The notes below the pieces were generated by a model. It worked only from the letters and a program-made list of their open reading frames with translations, did not search any database and was not told the origin of the DNA. Below are positions 4,668 to 9,699 of a stretch of 9,699 nt of DNA, one piece after another. Each line of letters starts with the position of its first letter. Positions within the stretch are counted from its first letter, which is position 1. The position numbers and the translations under genes were made by a program. Source of the DNA: Solirubrobacteraceae bacterium (GTDB taxonomy: Bacteria > Actinomycetota > Thermoleophilia > Solirubrobacterales > Solirubrobacteraceae); the NCBI GenBank assembly GCA_025935735.1, contig JAICUS010000193.1:1-9699 (forward strand), in the 5' to 3' direction.

Positions 4668-6296
4668 ATGCGTCGCAGCATGAGGCACTGGTGGCTGCCC
4701 GCGCTCTGCGCTGCCACCGTACTCTGCCTGCCTGCCGCCGCGCAGGCGCAGTCGAACGCCGGGTGTGACAACCGGGTCAATGACACACCGGGCAAGCTGG
4801 TGCCGTGCGTCACCACGGGCGACCTGTGGAATCACATGCAGGCCTTCCAGGCGATCGCCGACGCCAACCCGGGGGCGGACGGGCATCCGTCCCGCAACTC
4901 CGGCGAGCCGGGGTACAAGGCATCGGTCGACTATGTCGCCGACCTGATGCGCAAGGCCGGCTACGACGTCACCCTGCAGCCGTACACGTTCACGTACTCG
5001 TCCTATGTCGGGACGCCGACCCTGAGCGAGGCGTCGCCCACCGCGCGCAGCTTCGCGCTGATCACCGACTGGAACCCCGGCGACAGCCAGGGCGACGCGA
5101 CCGGCGCGCAGGTCAAGCCGGCCGGCCACACGCTCATGCCCCCGACCGGAGGCTCGGCCAGCGGGTGCGACCCGGGCGACTTCGACAGCTCGTTCGCGGG
5201 CAAGATCGCCCTGGTCCAGCGCGGCACGTGCAACTTCGGCGTGAAGGTCCTCAACGCCGAGGCCGCGCACGCGGCCGGCGTGATCATCTTCAACGAAGGC
5301 AACACGCCCGAGCGGACCCCCGTGTTCAGTGGCAGCATGGTGGACGCGGACGGCAACCCGTTCGTGGCCGACATCCCGGTGGCGTTCACGTCGTTCGACA
5401 TCGGCCAGAGCCTCTACAACGAGTACACGGCCGGCACGCCGCCGGTCATGAGCCTGAGCATCCACCAGATCGTCGACCCGAACCGCACCGACTGGAACGT
5501 CATCGCGGAGTCCAAGGGCGGCGACCCGAACCACGTCGTGGTCGTCGACGCGCACCTCGACGCCATCTACGGCGCCGGCATGCTCGACAACGCGTCCGGG
5601 TCGGCCACGATCCTGGACATCGCCCAGAAGATGCGCAAGGCCCACCCGCTGAACAAGCTGCGGTTCATCTGGTTCGGCGGCGAGGAGCTCGGCGAGCTGG
5701 GCTCCAAGCACTACGTCAACACGCTCTCGGCGAGCGAGCTGGCGAAGATCCGCTACGACCTCGACGCCGACGTGATGGCGACGCCCAACTACTCCATCGG
5801 CGTCCTCGACCCGGCGGCCGTGGACCTGTTCGGGCGCACCGTCAGCAAGCAGTTCCCGCCCCAGGTGTACGAGCCGTCGAAGGTGGCGCGCGACATGGCG
5901 GTGAACTACTTCAGCTCGATCGGGAAGAACCACATCTTCTTCTCCCCCGTGGGCACCGACGCCGAGCAGTTCCAGTTGGCGGGCGTTCCCGCCAGCGGCC
6001 TGCTGACCGGGCAGGACTGCTGCAAGACCCAGGAGGAGGTCGACCTGTTCGGCGGCTATACCGGCAACTACGAGGGCAACGTGCCGAGCACCGACGGCGG
6101 GTGTGTCGACAATCCGTTCCGCTGGTGTGACAACCTCTCCAACAACGACCCGAAGGTGTTCACCTTCATGTCGAAGGCGTTCGCCGACATGACCGTGCGG
6201 ATGGCGTACAACACCAGCGTCGTCTGGGCGGGTGAGAAGGTCCACAAGCCGAAGGGGACCCCGGCGGCCGGGGCACGGTCGCACTCGGCTCGCTAA
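4668..6296 (+). CDS. Secreted PA-domain M28 family metallopeptidase with atypical last zinc site
   Basis: A 542-aa secreted peptidase. Residues 1-27 are a Sec signal peptide (basic start, hydrophobic core, AQA before the probable cut). A protease-associated (PA) domain is inserted at about 145-255, with DFDSSFAGKIALVQRGTCNF at 171-190. The M28 catalytic core follows: H296 in VDAHLD, D307 in GMLDNASGS, E339/E340 in FGGEELGELGSKHYVN and D368 in LDADVMATPN. These correspond to four of the five zinc ligands plus the general base of Streptomyces griseus aminopeptidase. The usual CYHxxCD segment carrying the fifth ligand (His) is replaced by C479-VDNPFRW-C487-D, with no His. SDH is also changed, to TDA (430-432). 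Eight cysteines remain after signal removal, suiting extracellular disulfides. It probably releases N-terminal amino acids or small peptides outside the cell. The gene has its own promoter and a strong ribosome binding site. Confidence 0.95.
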   Translation: MRRSMRHWWLPALCAATVLCLPAAAQAQSNAGCDNRVNDTPGKLVPCVTTGDLWNHMQAFQAIADANPGADGHPSRNSGEPGYKASVDYVADLMRKAGYDVTLQPYTFTYSSYVGTPTLSEASPTARSFALITDWNPGDSQGDATGAQVKPAGHTLMPPTGGSASGCDPGDFDSSFAGKIALVQRGTCNFGVKVLNAEAAHAAGVIIFNEGNTPERTPVFSGSMVDADGNPFVADIPVAFTSFDIGQSLYNEYTAGTPPVMSLSIHQIVDPNRTDWNVIAESKGGDPNHVVVVDAHLDAIYGAGMLDNASGSATILDIAQKMRKAHPLNKLRFIWFGGEELGELGSKHYVNTLSASELAKIRYDLDADVMATPNYSIGVLDPAAVDLFGRTVSKQFPPQVYEPSKVARDMAVNYFSSIGKNHIFFSPVGTDAEQFQLAGVPASGLLTGQDCCKTQEEVDLFGGYTGNYEGNVPSTDGGCVDNPFRWCDNLSNNDPKVFTFMSKAFADMTVRMAYNTSVVWAGEKVHKPKGTPAAGARSHSAR

Positions 6297-7483
6297 CGCG
6301 CCTCGTAGGCGTGCCGGCAGTGCTCTGAGCAGAAGAAGTGGCCGTGCGCGTGGATGGCACGCGCACGGTCCACCTTCATCCCGCACACGGGGTCGGTCGC
6401 GCCGCGGCGGGCGGTCAGCCAGAACAGGGCGCCGAAGACCGCCAGCCCCAGGACGTTCAGCGCCAGCTTGTAGTTGACCTCGAGGCCCCCGAAGACGTCG
6501 GCGCGGCTGGGCCGCGGGCCGCTCGGGACCAGGCCGAGGGCCGAGAACACGCCGGCCACGACCAGCGCGGCCACGATCATCGTCACGAGCATCAGGGCGA
6601 CGATCCGGACCGTGTACGCCGTCCCGTAGTACTTGCGGTAGATCAGCAGGATCGGCAGCACGATCAGGTCCGCGAACAGGAACGCCAGCACCCCCGCGAA
6701 CGAGATCCCGCCCGACCACAGCACGGCGGCCAGCGGGACGTTGCCCACCGAGCAGACGAAGCTCAGGACGGCGATCAGCGGGCCGACGACCGCGTTCTCG
6801 AGCTCGCGCAGCACGCCCGGCCCGTCCTGGATGAACAGGCCGTTGAAGAACCCGTCGCCGAGCTGGGCGACGAAGCCGGCGAGCAGGAACCCGAGGGCGA
6901 TCTCCTTGTAGAGCATCGTCCAGTCGCCGCGGAAGTTGTGCGCGACGTCCGACCAGGCGGCGGCCGAGCGCAGCCGCTCGCGCAGCGGCATGTCCGCGGC
7001 CGCGGCGTGGTGCTGGTGGCCCGTGTCCGCCTGCCGGGCGTGCTCGCGCGCCTCCTTCTCGAGCCGCGGGGAGACGAACAGCCGCAGGCCGAGCGCCATC
7101 AGCACGATCATCAGGGCGCCGCCGACGTACTCGGCCAGCGTGAACTGCCAGCCGATCAGCACCCACAGCACCAGGCCGAGCTCCCACACCAGGTTGGTCG
7201 AGGCGAACTGGAAGGCCAGCGCCGTGGCCGCCGAGGCGCCCTTCTGGAAGAGGCTCTTGGCGATCGCCACGGCGGCGTAGGAGCAGCTCGACGAGGCCGC
7301 GCCCAGCGCGCCGGCGAGGGTCACGGGACGCGGCCCGGAGCCCGACAGCGCCGACTCGATCCGCGCGCGCGGGACCCAGGCCTGGACGATCGCGGAGATG
7401 GCGAAGCCGAAGACCAGCGCCCACCAGACCTCCCAGGCCATCAGGAAGGCGTCCTTCAGTCCGTTCCAGATCACGTCGAGCAC
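6293..7483 (-). CDS. ArsP_1/DUF318-type permease fused to a C-terminal YHS domain
   Basis: A membrane permease of about 396 aa with 8-9 predicted helices. The two halves carry the family's cysteine motifs: SSSCSYAAVAIAKSLFQKG (64-82) and SFVCSVGNVPLAAVLWSGG (241-259). Between them is a cytoplasmic-looking linker with a His cluster (HARQADTGHQHH, 148-159). Residues 363-396 form a YHS metal-binding module, TDPVCGMKVD...FFCSEHCRHAYE, with C367, C385 and C389. Family relatives export organoarsenicals or other toxic ions or metabolites, and YHS modules often accompany copper and heavy-metal ATPases, so export of a soft metal or metalloid is inferred. GTG 7483 is chosen because a -10-like TATAGT (7499-7494) lies just upstream; GTG 7495 would add four residues and lies inside that box. 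The TAG stop overlaps the TAA of the convergent M28 gene. Confidence 0.92.
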   Translation of the reverse strand: MLDVIWNGLKDAFLMAWEVWWALVFGFAISAIVQAWVPRARIESALSGSGPRPVTLAGALGAASSSCSYAAVAIAKSLFQKGASAATALAFQFASTNLVWELGLVLWVLIGWQFTLAEYVGGALMIVLMALGLRLFVSPRLEKEAREHARQADTGHQHHAAAADMPLRERLRSAAAWSDVAHNFRGDWTMLYKEIALGFLLAGFVAQLGDGFFNGLFIQDGPGVLRELENAVVGPLIAVLSFVCSVGNVPLAAVLWSGGISFAGVLAFLFADLIVLPILLIYRKYYGTAYTVRIVALMLVTMIVAALVVAGVFSALGLVPSGPRPSRADVFGGLEVNYKLALNVLGLAVFGALFWLTARRGATDPVCGMKVDRARAIHAHGHFFCSEHCRHAYEAR

Positions 7484-7493
7484 GCGGTACCGC
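7484..7493. promoter_or_regulatory. Perfect 10-bp palindrome GCGGTACCGC
   Basis: This perfect palindrome lies immediately upstream of GTG 7483, between the -10 box and the start of the permease, where a bound protein or an RNA hairpin could block expression. At 10 bp it may be chance, but it is one of three palindromes in 44 bases. Confidence 0.35.
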
Positions 7494-7499
7494 ACTATA
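7494..7499 (-). promoter_or_regulatory. Candidate -10 box of the permease gene
   Basis: The minus strand reads TATAGT, five of six matches to TATAAT, ending 10 bases before GTG 7483. This implies a leader of a few bases or none. The matching -35 region would fall inside the 7515-7527 palindrome and has no good TTGACA match, which is common for regulated promoters. Confidence 0.45.
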
Positions 7500-7513
7500 C
7501 CCCCGCCCGGTAT
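7497..7513. promoter_or_regulatory. CsoR-like operator candidate ATACC-N7-GGTAT
   Basis: ATACC (7497-7501) and GGTAT (7509-7513) are exact inverted half-sites flanking CCCGCCC. The A/T-edged, G/C-tract layout resembles the ATACCC...GGGTAT operators bound by CsoR/RcnR-type metal sensors. It overlaps the permease -10 box, as a repressor site should. No CsoR gene is in the window. Confidence 0.4.
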
Positions 7514-7514
7514 C

Positions 7515-7527
7515 GCACACGGTGTGC
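7515..7527. promoter_or_regulatory. 13-bp palindrome GCACAC-N-GTGTGC
   Basis: A perfect inverted repeat with 6-bp arms and a single central base. It covers the -35 position expected for the minus-strand permease promoter and lies upstream of the plus-strand gene at 7554, so one protein could control both. I do not recognise the regulator. Confidence 0.45.
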
Positions 7528-7536
7528 CGCCGCCGG

Positions 7537-7542
7537 TAGCGT
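7537..7542 (+). promoter_or_regulatory. Weak -10 candidate for the Ig-like protein gene
   Basis: TAGCGT fits TAnnnT and ends 11 bases before ATG 7554, so the transcript would have a leader of only a few bases. There is no clear ribosome binding site (GCGGGA at best) and no -35 match. Confidence 0.25.
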
Positions 7543-7553
7543 CCGCGGGACCC

Positions 7554-8210
7554 ATGCTCGTAGCCCTCCTCGCCACGCTCACGCTCGCCCAGGTCGCCGG
7601 TCCGGACACCATGATCGTCTCCGGGCCGCCCGGCGTCACCACGAACGCCTCCCCCACCTTCGCGTTCGCCTCGCCGGTCGCCGGCGCGACGTTCCAGTGC
7701 AGCCTCGACGAGGGGGCCTTCGCCGCCTGCGCCTCGCCGTTCACCGCGCCGCCGCTGGCCGCCGGCGACCACACGTTCGCCGTGCGGGCGCTCGACGCCG
7801 CCGGCAACGCCGACCCGACGCCGGCGACGGACGCCTTCCAGGTCCAGCTGCCGGCGAGCGCCATGCTGCGCGCCTCGTTCACGCACGCGAAGACGACCAC
7901 GGGCGTCAAGGCGCTCAGCGTCCGCCGGGTGCCCAGCGGCGGGACGGTCTCGGCCACCTGCCGCGGCGGCGGCTGCCGGTTCCACGGTCCGAAGGCCTTC
8001 AAGCCCAAGCACCAGGTCGCCACGCTGACCAGCGCGTTCAAGAAGGCGCGGATGCACAACCGCGCCCGGGTCGAGATCTCGGTGTCCGCGCCCGCCGCGA
8101 CCACGAAGGTGTTCCGGTTGACGTTCCGCAAGCCGCCGCAGAACCCGGGGCTGGCGATCCTCTGCCTGGCGCCGGACGCCGCGCTGCCGTCCGACTGCGG
8201 CTCGGACTGA
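7554..8210 (+). CDS. Small secreted protein: Ig-like module plus C-terminal Cys-pair module
   Basis: A 218-aa probably exported protein. Residues 1-15 (MLVALLATLTLAQVA) are hydrophobic and signal-like but lack the usual positive start. Residues 16-98 are a single bacterial Ig-like module of a type I associate with Thermoleophilia: PDTMIVSGPPG, then TFAFASPVAGATFQCSLDEG, AACASPF and the end DHTFAVRALDAAGNADPTP. C49 and C59 are its likely disulfide. Residues 104-195 form a beta-rich basic domain, with C136 and C141 in ATCRGGGCRF and a FRLTFRK end, also seen in secreted proteins of that group. The tail has two more cysteines (C204, C215). It may be a cell-surface or matrix protein; no enzyme motif is present. 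It is divergent from the permease and convergent with the AAC(2') gene (6-bp gap). Upstream GTG 7524 is a possible alternative start but adds no basic residues. Confidence 0.87.
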   Translation: MLVALLATLTLAQVAGPDTMIVSGPPGVTTNASPTFAFASPVAGATFQCSLDEGAFAACASPFTAPPLAAGDHTFAVRALDAAGNADPTPATDAFQVQLPASAMLRASFTHAKTTTGVKALSVRRVPSGGTVSATCRGGGCRFHGPKAFKPKHQVATLTSAFKKARMHNRARVEISVSAPAATTKVFRLTFRKPPQNPGLAILCLAPDAALPSDCGSD

Positions 8211-8216
8211 CCGCGG

Positions 8217-8744
8217 CTACCAGAGGTCGCCGTCGCGCCAGTCGCAGGTGAGGCGGCGGTCGAGCTCGAGCGGCACGCCGGCCTCGAGCACGAACGCATG
8301 GCCCTCCTCGGCCGGCGTCCGGCGCGGCCCGTCGGGCGTGAGCGCGTACAGCTCGCCCTTCCAACGGCGCCAGCCGCGCGCGGTGTAGAGCGCGGCGCCG
8401 TCCTCGGTCGCCGCCAGCGCCCCGAGCTCGTAGGCGCCGCGGACGACCGCCTCGAGCGCGGCCATCATCGCCGCCCCGTGCCCGCGCCGGCGCGCGTCTG
8501 CGCGGACCGCGACGCCCTCGACGTAGCCGGTCCGCAGCGTCCGGCCGCCGTACACGAACCGGCGCTGGACGACCGACGCGTGGCCGACCAGCGCGCCATC
8601 GGCGTAGGCCAGCGCGTGGATGCCGCCGAGGCCGTGGTCCCAGTCGTCGTCGGTCAGCTCGTGCGGGAACGCGGCCTCCAGCAGCGCCCGCGCGGCGGCG
8701 AGCGTCTCGGGGTCCAGCTCGTACGTGTGCGCGGTGCGGATCAC
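8217..8744 (-). CDS. aac(2')-I: Aminoglycoside 2'-N-acetyltransferase, AAC(2')-I family
   Basis: A 175-aa GNAT enzyme recognisable end to end as the AAC(2')-I type known from mycobacteria and Providencia. Shared blocks are DDDWDHGLGGIHALAY (32-47), HASVVQRRFVYGG (55-67), GYVEGVAVRADARRRGHGAAMM (73-94), RGAYELGALA (102-111), LYTARGWRRWKG (119-130) and the C-terminal CDWRDGDLW, ending on Trp as in AAC(2')-Ic. It would acetylate the 2'-amino group of aminoglycosides with acetyl-CoA in the cytoplasm; a housekeeping acetylation role is also possible. Compared with AAC(2')-Ic as I recall it, two substrate-site aspartates appear as Glu (E29, E146) and a Ser as Ala (A111), while D34 and E76 are kept. 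GTG 8744 overlaps the upstream TGA as GTGA, so translation is coupled to the ABM-like gene. Confidence 0.93.
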   Translation of the reverse strand: MIRTAHTYELDPETLAAARALLEAAFPHELTDDDWDHGLGGIHALAYADGALVGHASVVQRRFVYGGRTLRTGYVEGVAVRADARRRGHGAAMMAALEAVVRGAYELGALAATEDGAALYTARGWRRWKGELYALTPDGPRRTPAEEGHAFVLEAGVPLELDRRLTCDWRDGDLW

Positions 8745-9055
8745 AGCGCGAGGTCGGCTTCGACGACCTCGTAGTGGTCGGCGTGCAGGTCCTTCTCCGC
8801 CAGCAGGTCGTCGTCCCCGGGGTAGAACTTCGCGCGCCCGGGGTCCTCCCCGGCGAAGCGGCGGACCGCGTCCATCGAGTCCCACAGCGACAGCGTGATC
8901 ACCTCGACGAGGTCGCCTTTGGCGCGGGAGAGGACGATCACGCCGCGGTTGCCCTCGGTCGCGCGGTACTCGTCGACGCCCGTCTCTGACTGGTGGGCCA
9001 GGTAGCGCTCGGCGTCGGCGGCGCGCACGGCGCCGCGCCAGCTTCTCAGGATCAT
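8741..9055 (-). CDS. Antibiotic biosynthesis monooxygenase (ABM)-like small protein
   Basis: A 104-aa protein with the ferredoxin-like dimeric alpha-beta barrel pattern. It has an N-terminal strand MILRSWRGAV, then helix RAADAERYLAHQ, GVDEYRATEGNRGVIVLSR (26-44), EVITLSLWDSMDAVRRFAGED (51-71), the short FYPGDDDLL (77-85) and the last strand HADHYEVV. Proteins of this sort are commonly annotated as antibiotic biosynthesis monooxygenase. Most are small oxygenases, isomerases or heme-binding relatives of unknown substrate, so the name is a fold call and not a function. ATG 9055 begins the domain; a weak GGGG lies just upstream. It is the first gene of a two-gene unit with AAC(2')-I and is divergent from the bicupin with only 34 bp between starts. 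Confidence 0.87.
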   Translation of the reverse strand: MILRSWRGAVRAADAERYLAHQSETGVDEYRATEGNRGVIVLSRAKGDLVEVITLSLWDSMDAVRRFAGEDPGRAKFYPGDDDLLAEKDLHADHYEVVEADLAL

Positions 9056-9075
9056 GCCCCGATGATCGCGCCTGG

Positions 9076-9081
9076 CAGACT
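9076..9081 (+). promoter_or_regulatory. Candidate -10 box for the bicupin gene (leaderless)
   Basis: CAGACT, in the context TGGCAGACT, ends 8 bases before GTG 9090, similar to the TAGGCT-N7-ATG arrangement at 4212. It lacks the first T of TAnnnT. No ribosome binding site or -35 hexamer is visible in the 34-bp spacer 9056-9089. Confidence 0.3.
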
Positions 9082-9089
9082 CCCGGGGC

Positions 9090-9699
9090 GTGACCGTGAT
9101 CCCACCCGGCGCCGGCGAGGTCATCGGCGACTCGCCCGAGCGGCGCGTCGAGATCCTCTGCGACCACCCGCTGCTCAACGCGACCGTCTCGCGCTACGGC
9201 CCGGGGCGCGACGGCGCGGACCTGCACGTCCACCTCGCCCACAGTGACCTGTTCTACGTGCTCGAGGGCGAGCTCACGGTGCGGCTGGGCGCGCAGGACC
9301 GGGTCGTGGCGGTCCCGGCCGGCTCGCTCGCCCGCGTGCCGCCCGGCGTGATCCACGGGTTCCGCAACGCGAGCGCCGCCGACGTGCGCTACCTGAACTT
9401 CCACGCCCCCGGGCAGCGGTTCGCCGACTACCTGCGCGCGCTGCGCGACGGGCGGACGTTCGCCTACGACCAGTTCGCCCCGCCGCACGACGGCGGCCTG
9501 GATCCGGCTGCCGCGCAGGTCACCGCGGACGCCGAGCTGCTGGCCGACGTCGACGCGCTGCGCGTGGCCGTCCGCGACGCCCCGGCCGAGCCGCGCCACG
9601 AGCACCCGGACCGGCTCGAGGCGCTCTACGTGCTCTCGGGCGAGCTGGCGGTGACGGTCGGCGACGAGGAGGCGCGGGCGCCGGCGGGCGCGTGGGTGC
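9090..9699 (+). CDS. Bicupin protein (partial, cut by right edge)
   Basis: The frame from GTG 9090 stays open to the window end (203 codons), with strong GC codon bias. The first cupin domain has motif 1 as H46-V-H48-LAHS-D53-LFYVLE-G60 and motif 2 as G78-SLARV-P-P-G-VI-H89-GFR-N93. This is a full cupin signature except that the usual Glu is Asp. The second domain begins near residue 175 with HEHPDRLEALYVLSG, a perfect HxH-x4-E-x6-G motif, and is cut before motif 2. Both halves can therefore bind a divalent metal, as in quercetin dioxygenase-like bicupins, but the substrate is unknown. GTG 9090 is favoured by the -10-like box 8 bases upstream; GTG 9096 is an alternative. It is cytoplasmic, with no signal peptide. 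Confidence 0.85.
   Translation, partial: MTVIPPGAGEVIGDSPERRVEILCDHPLLNATVSRYGPGRDGADLHVHLAHSDLFYVLEGELTVRLGAQDRVVAVPAGSLARVPPGVIHGFRNASAADVRYLNFHAPGQRFADYLRALRDGRTFAYDQFAPPHDGGLDPAAAQVTADAELLADVDALRVAVRDAPAEPRHEHPDRLEALYVLSGELAVTVGDEEARAPAGAWV

Noticed and set aside
3369..8057. A 1562-codon minus-strand open frame running through several genes.
   Set aside because: Only its last 166 codons (the ArsN1-like enzyme) look like protein. The rest is antisense to DUF2277 and M28 and out of frame with the permease, with Arg/Ala/Gly/Pro-rich composition typical of GC-rich shadow frames.
6338..8251. A 637-codon plus-strand frame opposite the permease.
   Set aside because: Biased Arg/Gln/His composition, no domain; the opposite strand has an intact membrane protein with YHS motifs.
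1..9699. Defence islands, toxin-antitoxin pairs, CRISPR arrays, transposases, phage genes, tRNAs or attachment sites.
   Set aside because: No motif, direct repeat series or gene content for any of these was seen on either strand.

Overview
This is a very GC-rich chromosomal window. Codon third positions are almost all G or C, GTG starts are common, and several genes look leaderless with a TAnnnT-like -10 box just upstream of the start. The best guess is an actinobacterium of the class Thermoleophilia (Solirubrobacter/Conexibacter-like). The main pointer is the secreted protein at 7554-8210, which carries an Ig-like module and a C-terminal Cys-pair module that I associate with that group. No tRNA, rRNA, CRISPR array, insertion sequence or phage gene is visible. 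All assignments are by eye, without database searches.

Layout. (1) 1-3303, minus strand: a probable operon. A membrane-anchored GAF-PAS-GAF-PP2C (SpoIIE-type) phosphatase comes first, followed by a 224-aa protein of unknown function, a 58-aa protein with two DnaJ-type CxxCxGxG zinc motifs, and the first 19 codons of a type IV prepilin that runs off the left edge. (2) 3369-3869, minus: a GNAT acetyltransferase of the ArsN1/phosphinothricin-acetyltransferase type. (3) 3990-4494, plus: a 74-aa protein with a winged-helix-like end, then a DUF2277 protein whose probable -10 box includes the stop codon of the gene before it. (4) 4495-6296, plus: a promoter, a structured 5' leader and a secreted PA-domain M28 metallopeptidase. 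(5) 6293-7483, minus: an ArsP_1/DUF318-type permease fused to a C-terminal YHS metal-binding domain, convergent with the peptidase so that the two stop codons overlap. (6) 7484-7553: a 70-bp divergent control region holding three palindromes. (7) 7554-8210, plus: the small secreted Ig-like protein. (8) 8217-9055, minus: a two-gene unit in which an ABM-type small protein overlaps an aminoglycoside 2'-N-acetyltransferase, AAC(2')-I, by GTGA. (9) 9090-9699, plus: a bicupin cut by the right edge.

How they fit together. The window looks like ordinary chromosome made of short independent units: signalling (PP2C), detoxification or resistance (ArsN1, AAC(2')-I, YHS-permease), secreted proteins (M28, Ig-like) and small conserved proteins. 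I see no clear new multigene defence or mobile system. The points most worth following are the M28 enzyme that lacks the usual last zinc-ligand histidine, the palindrome-dense control region of the YHS-fused permease, and the AAC(2')-I/ABM overlap with altered aminoglycoside-site residues.
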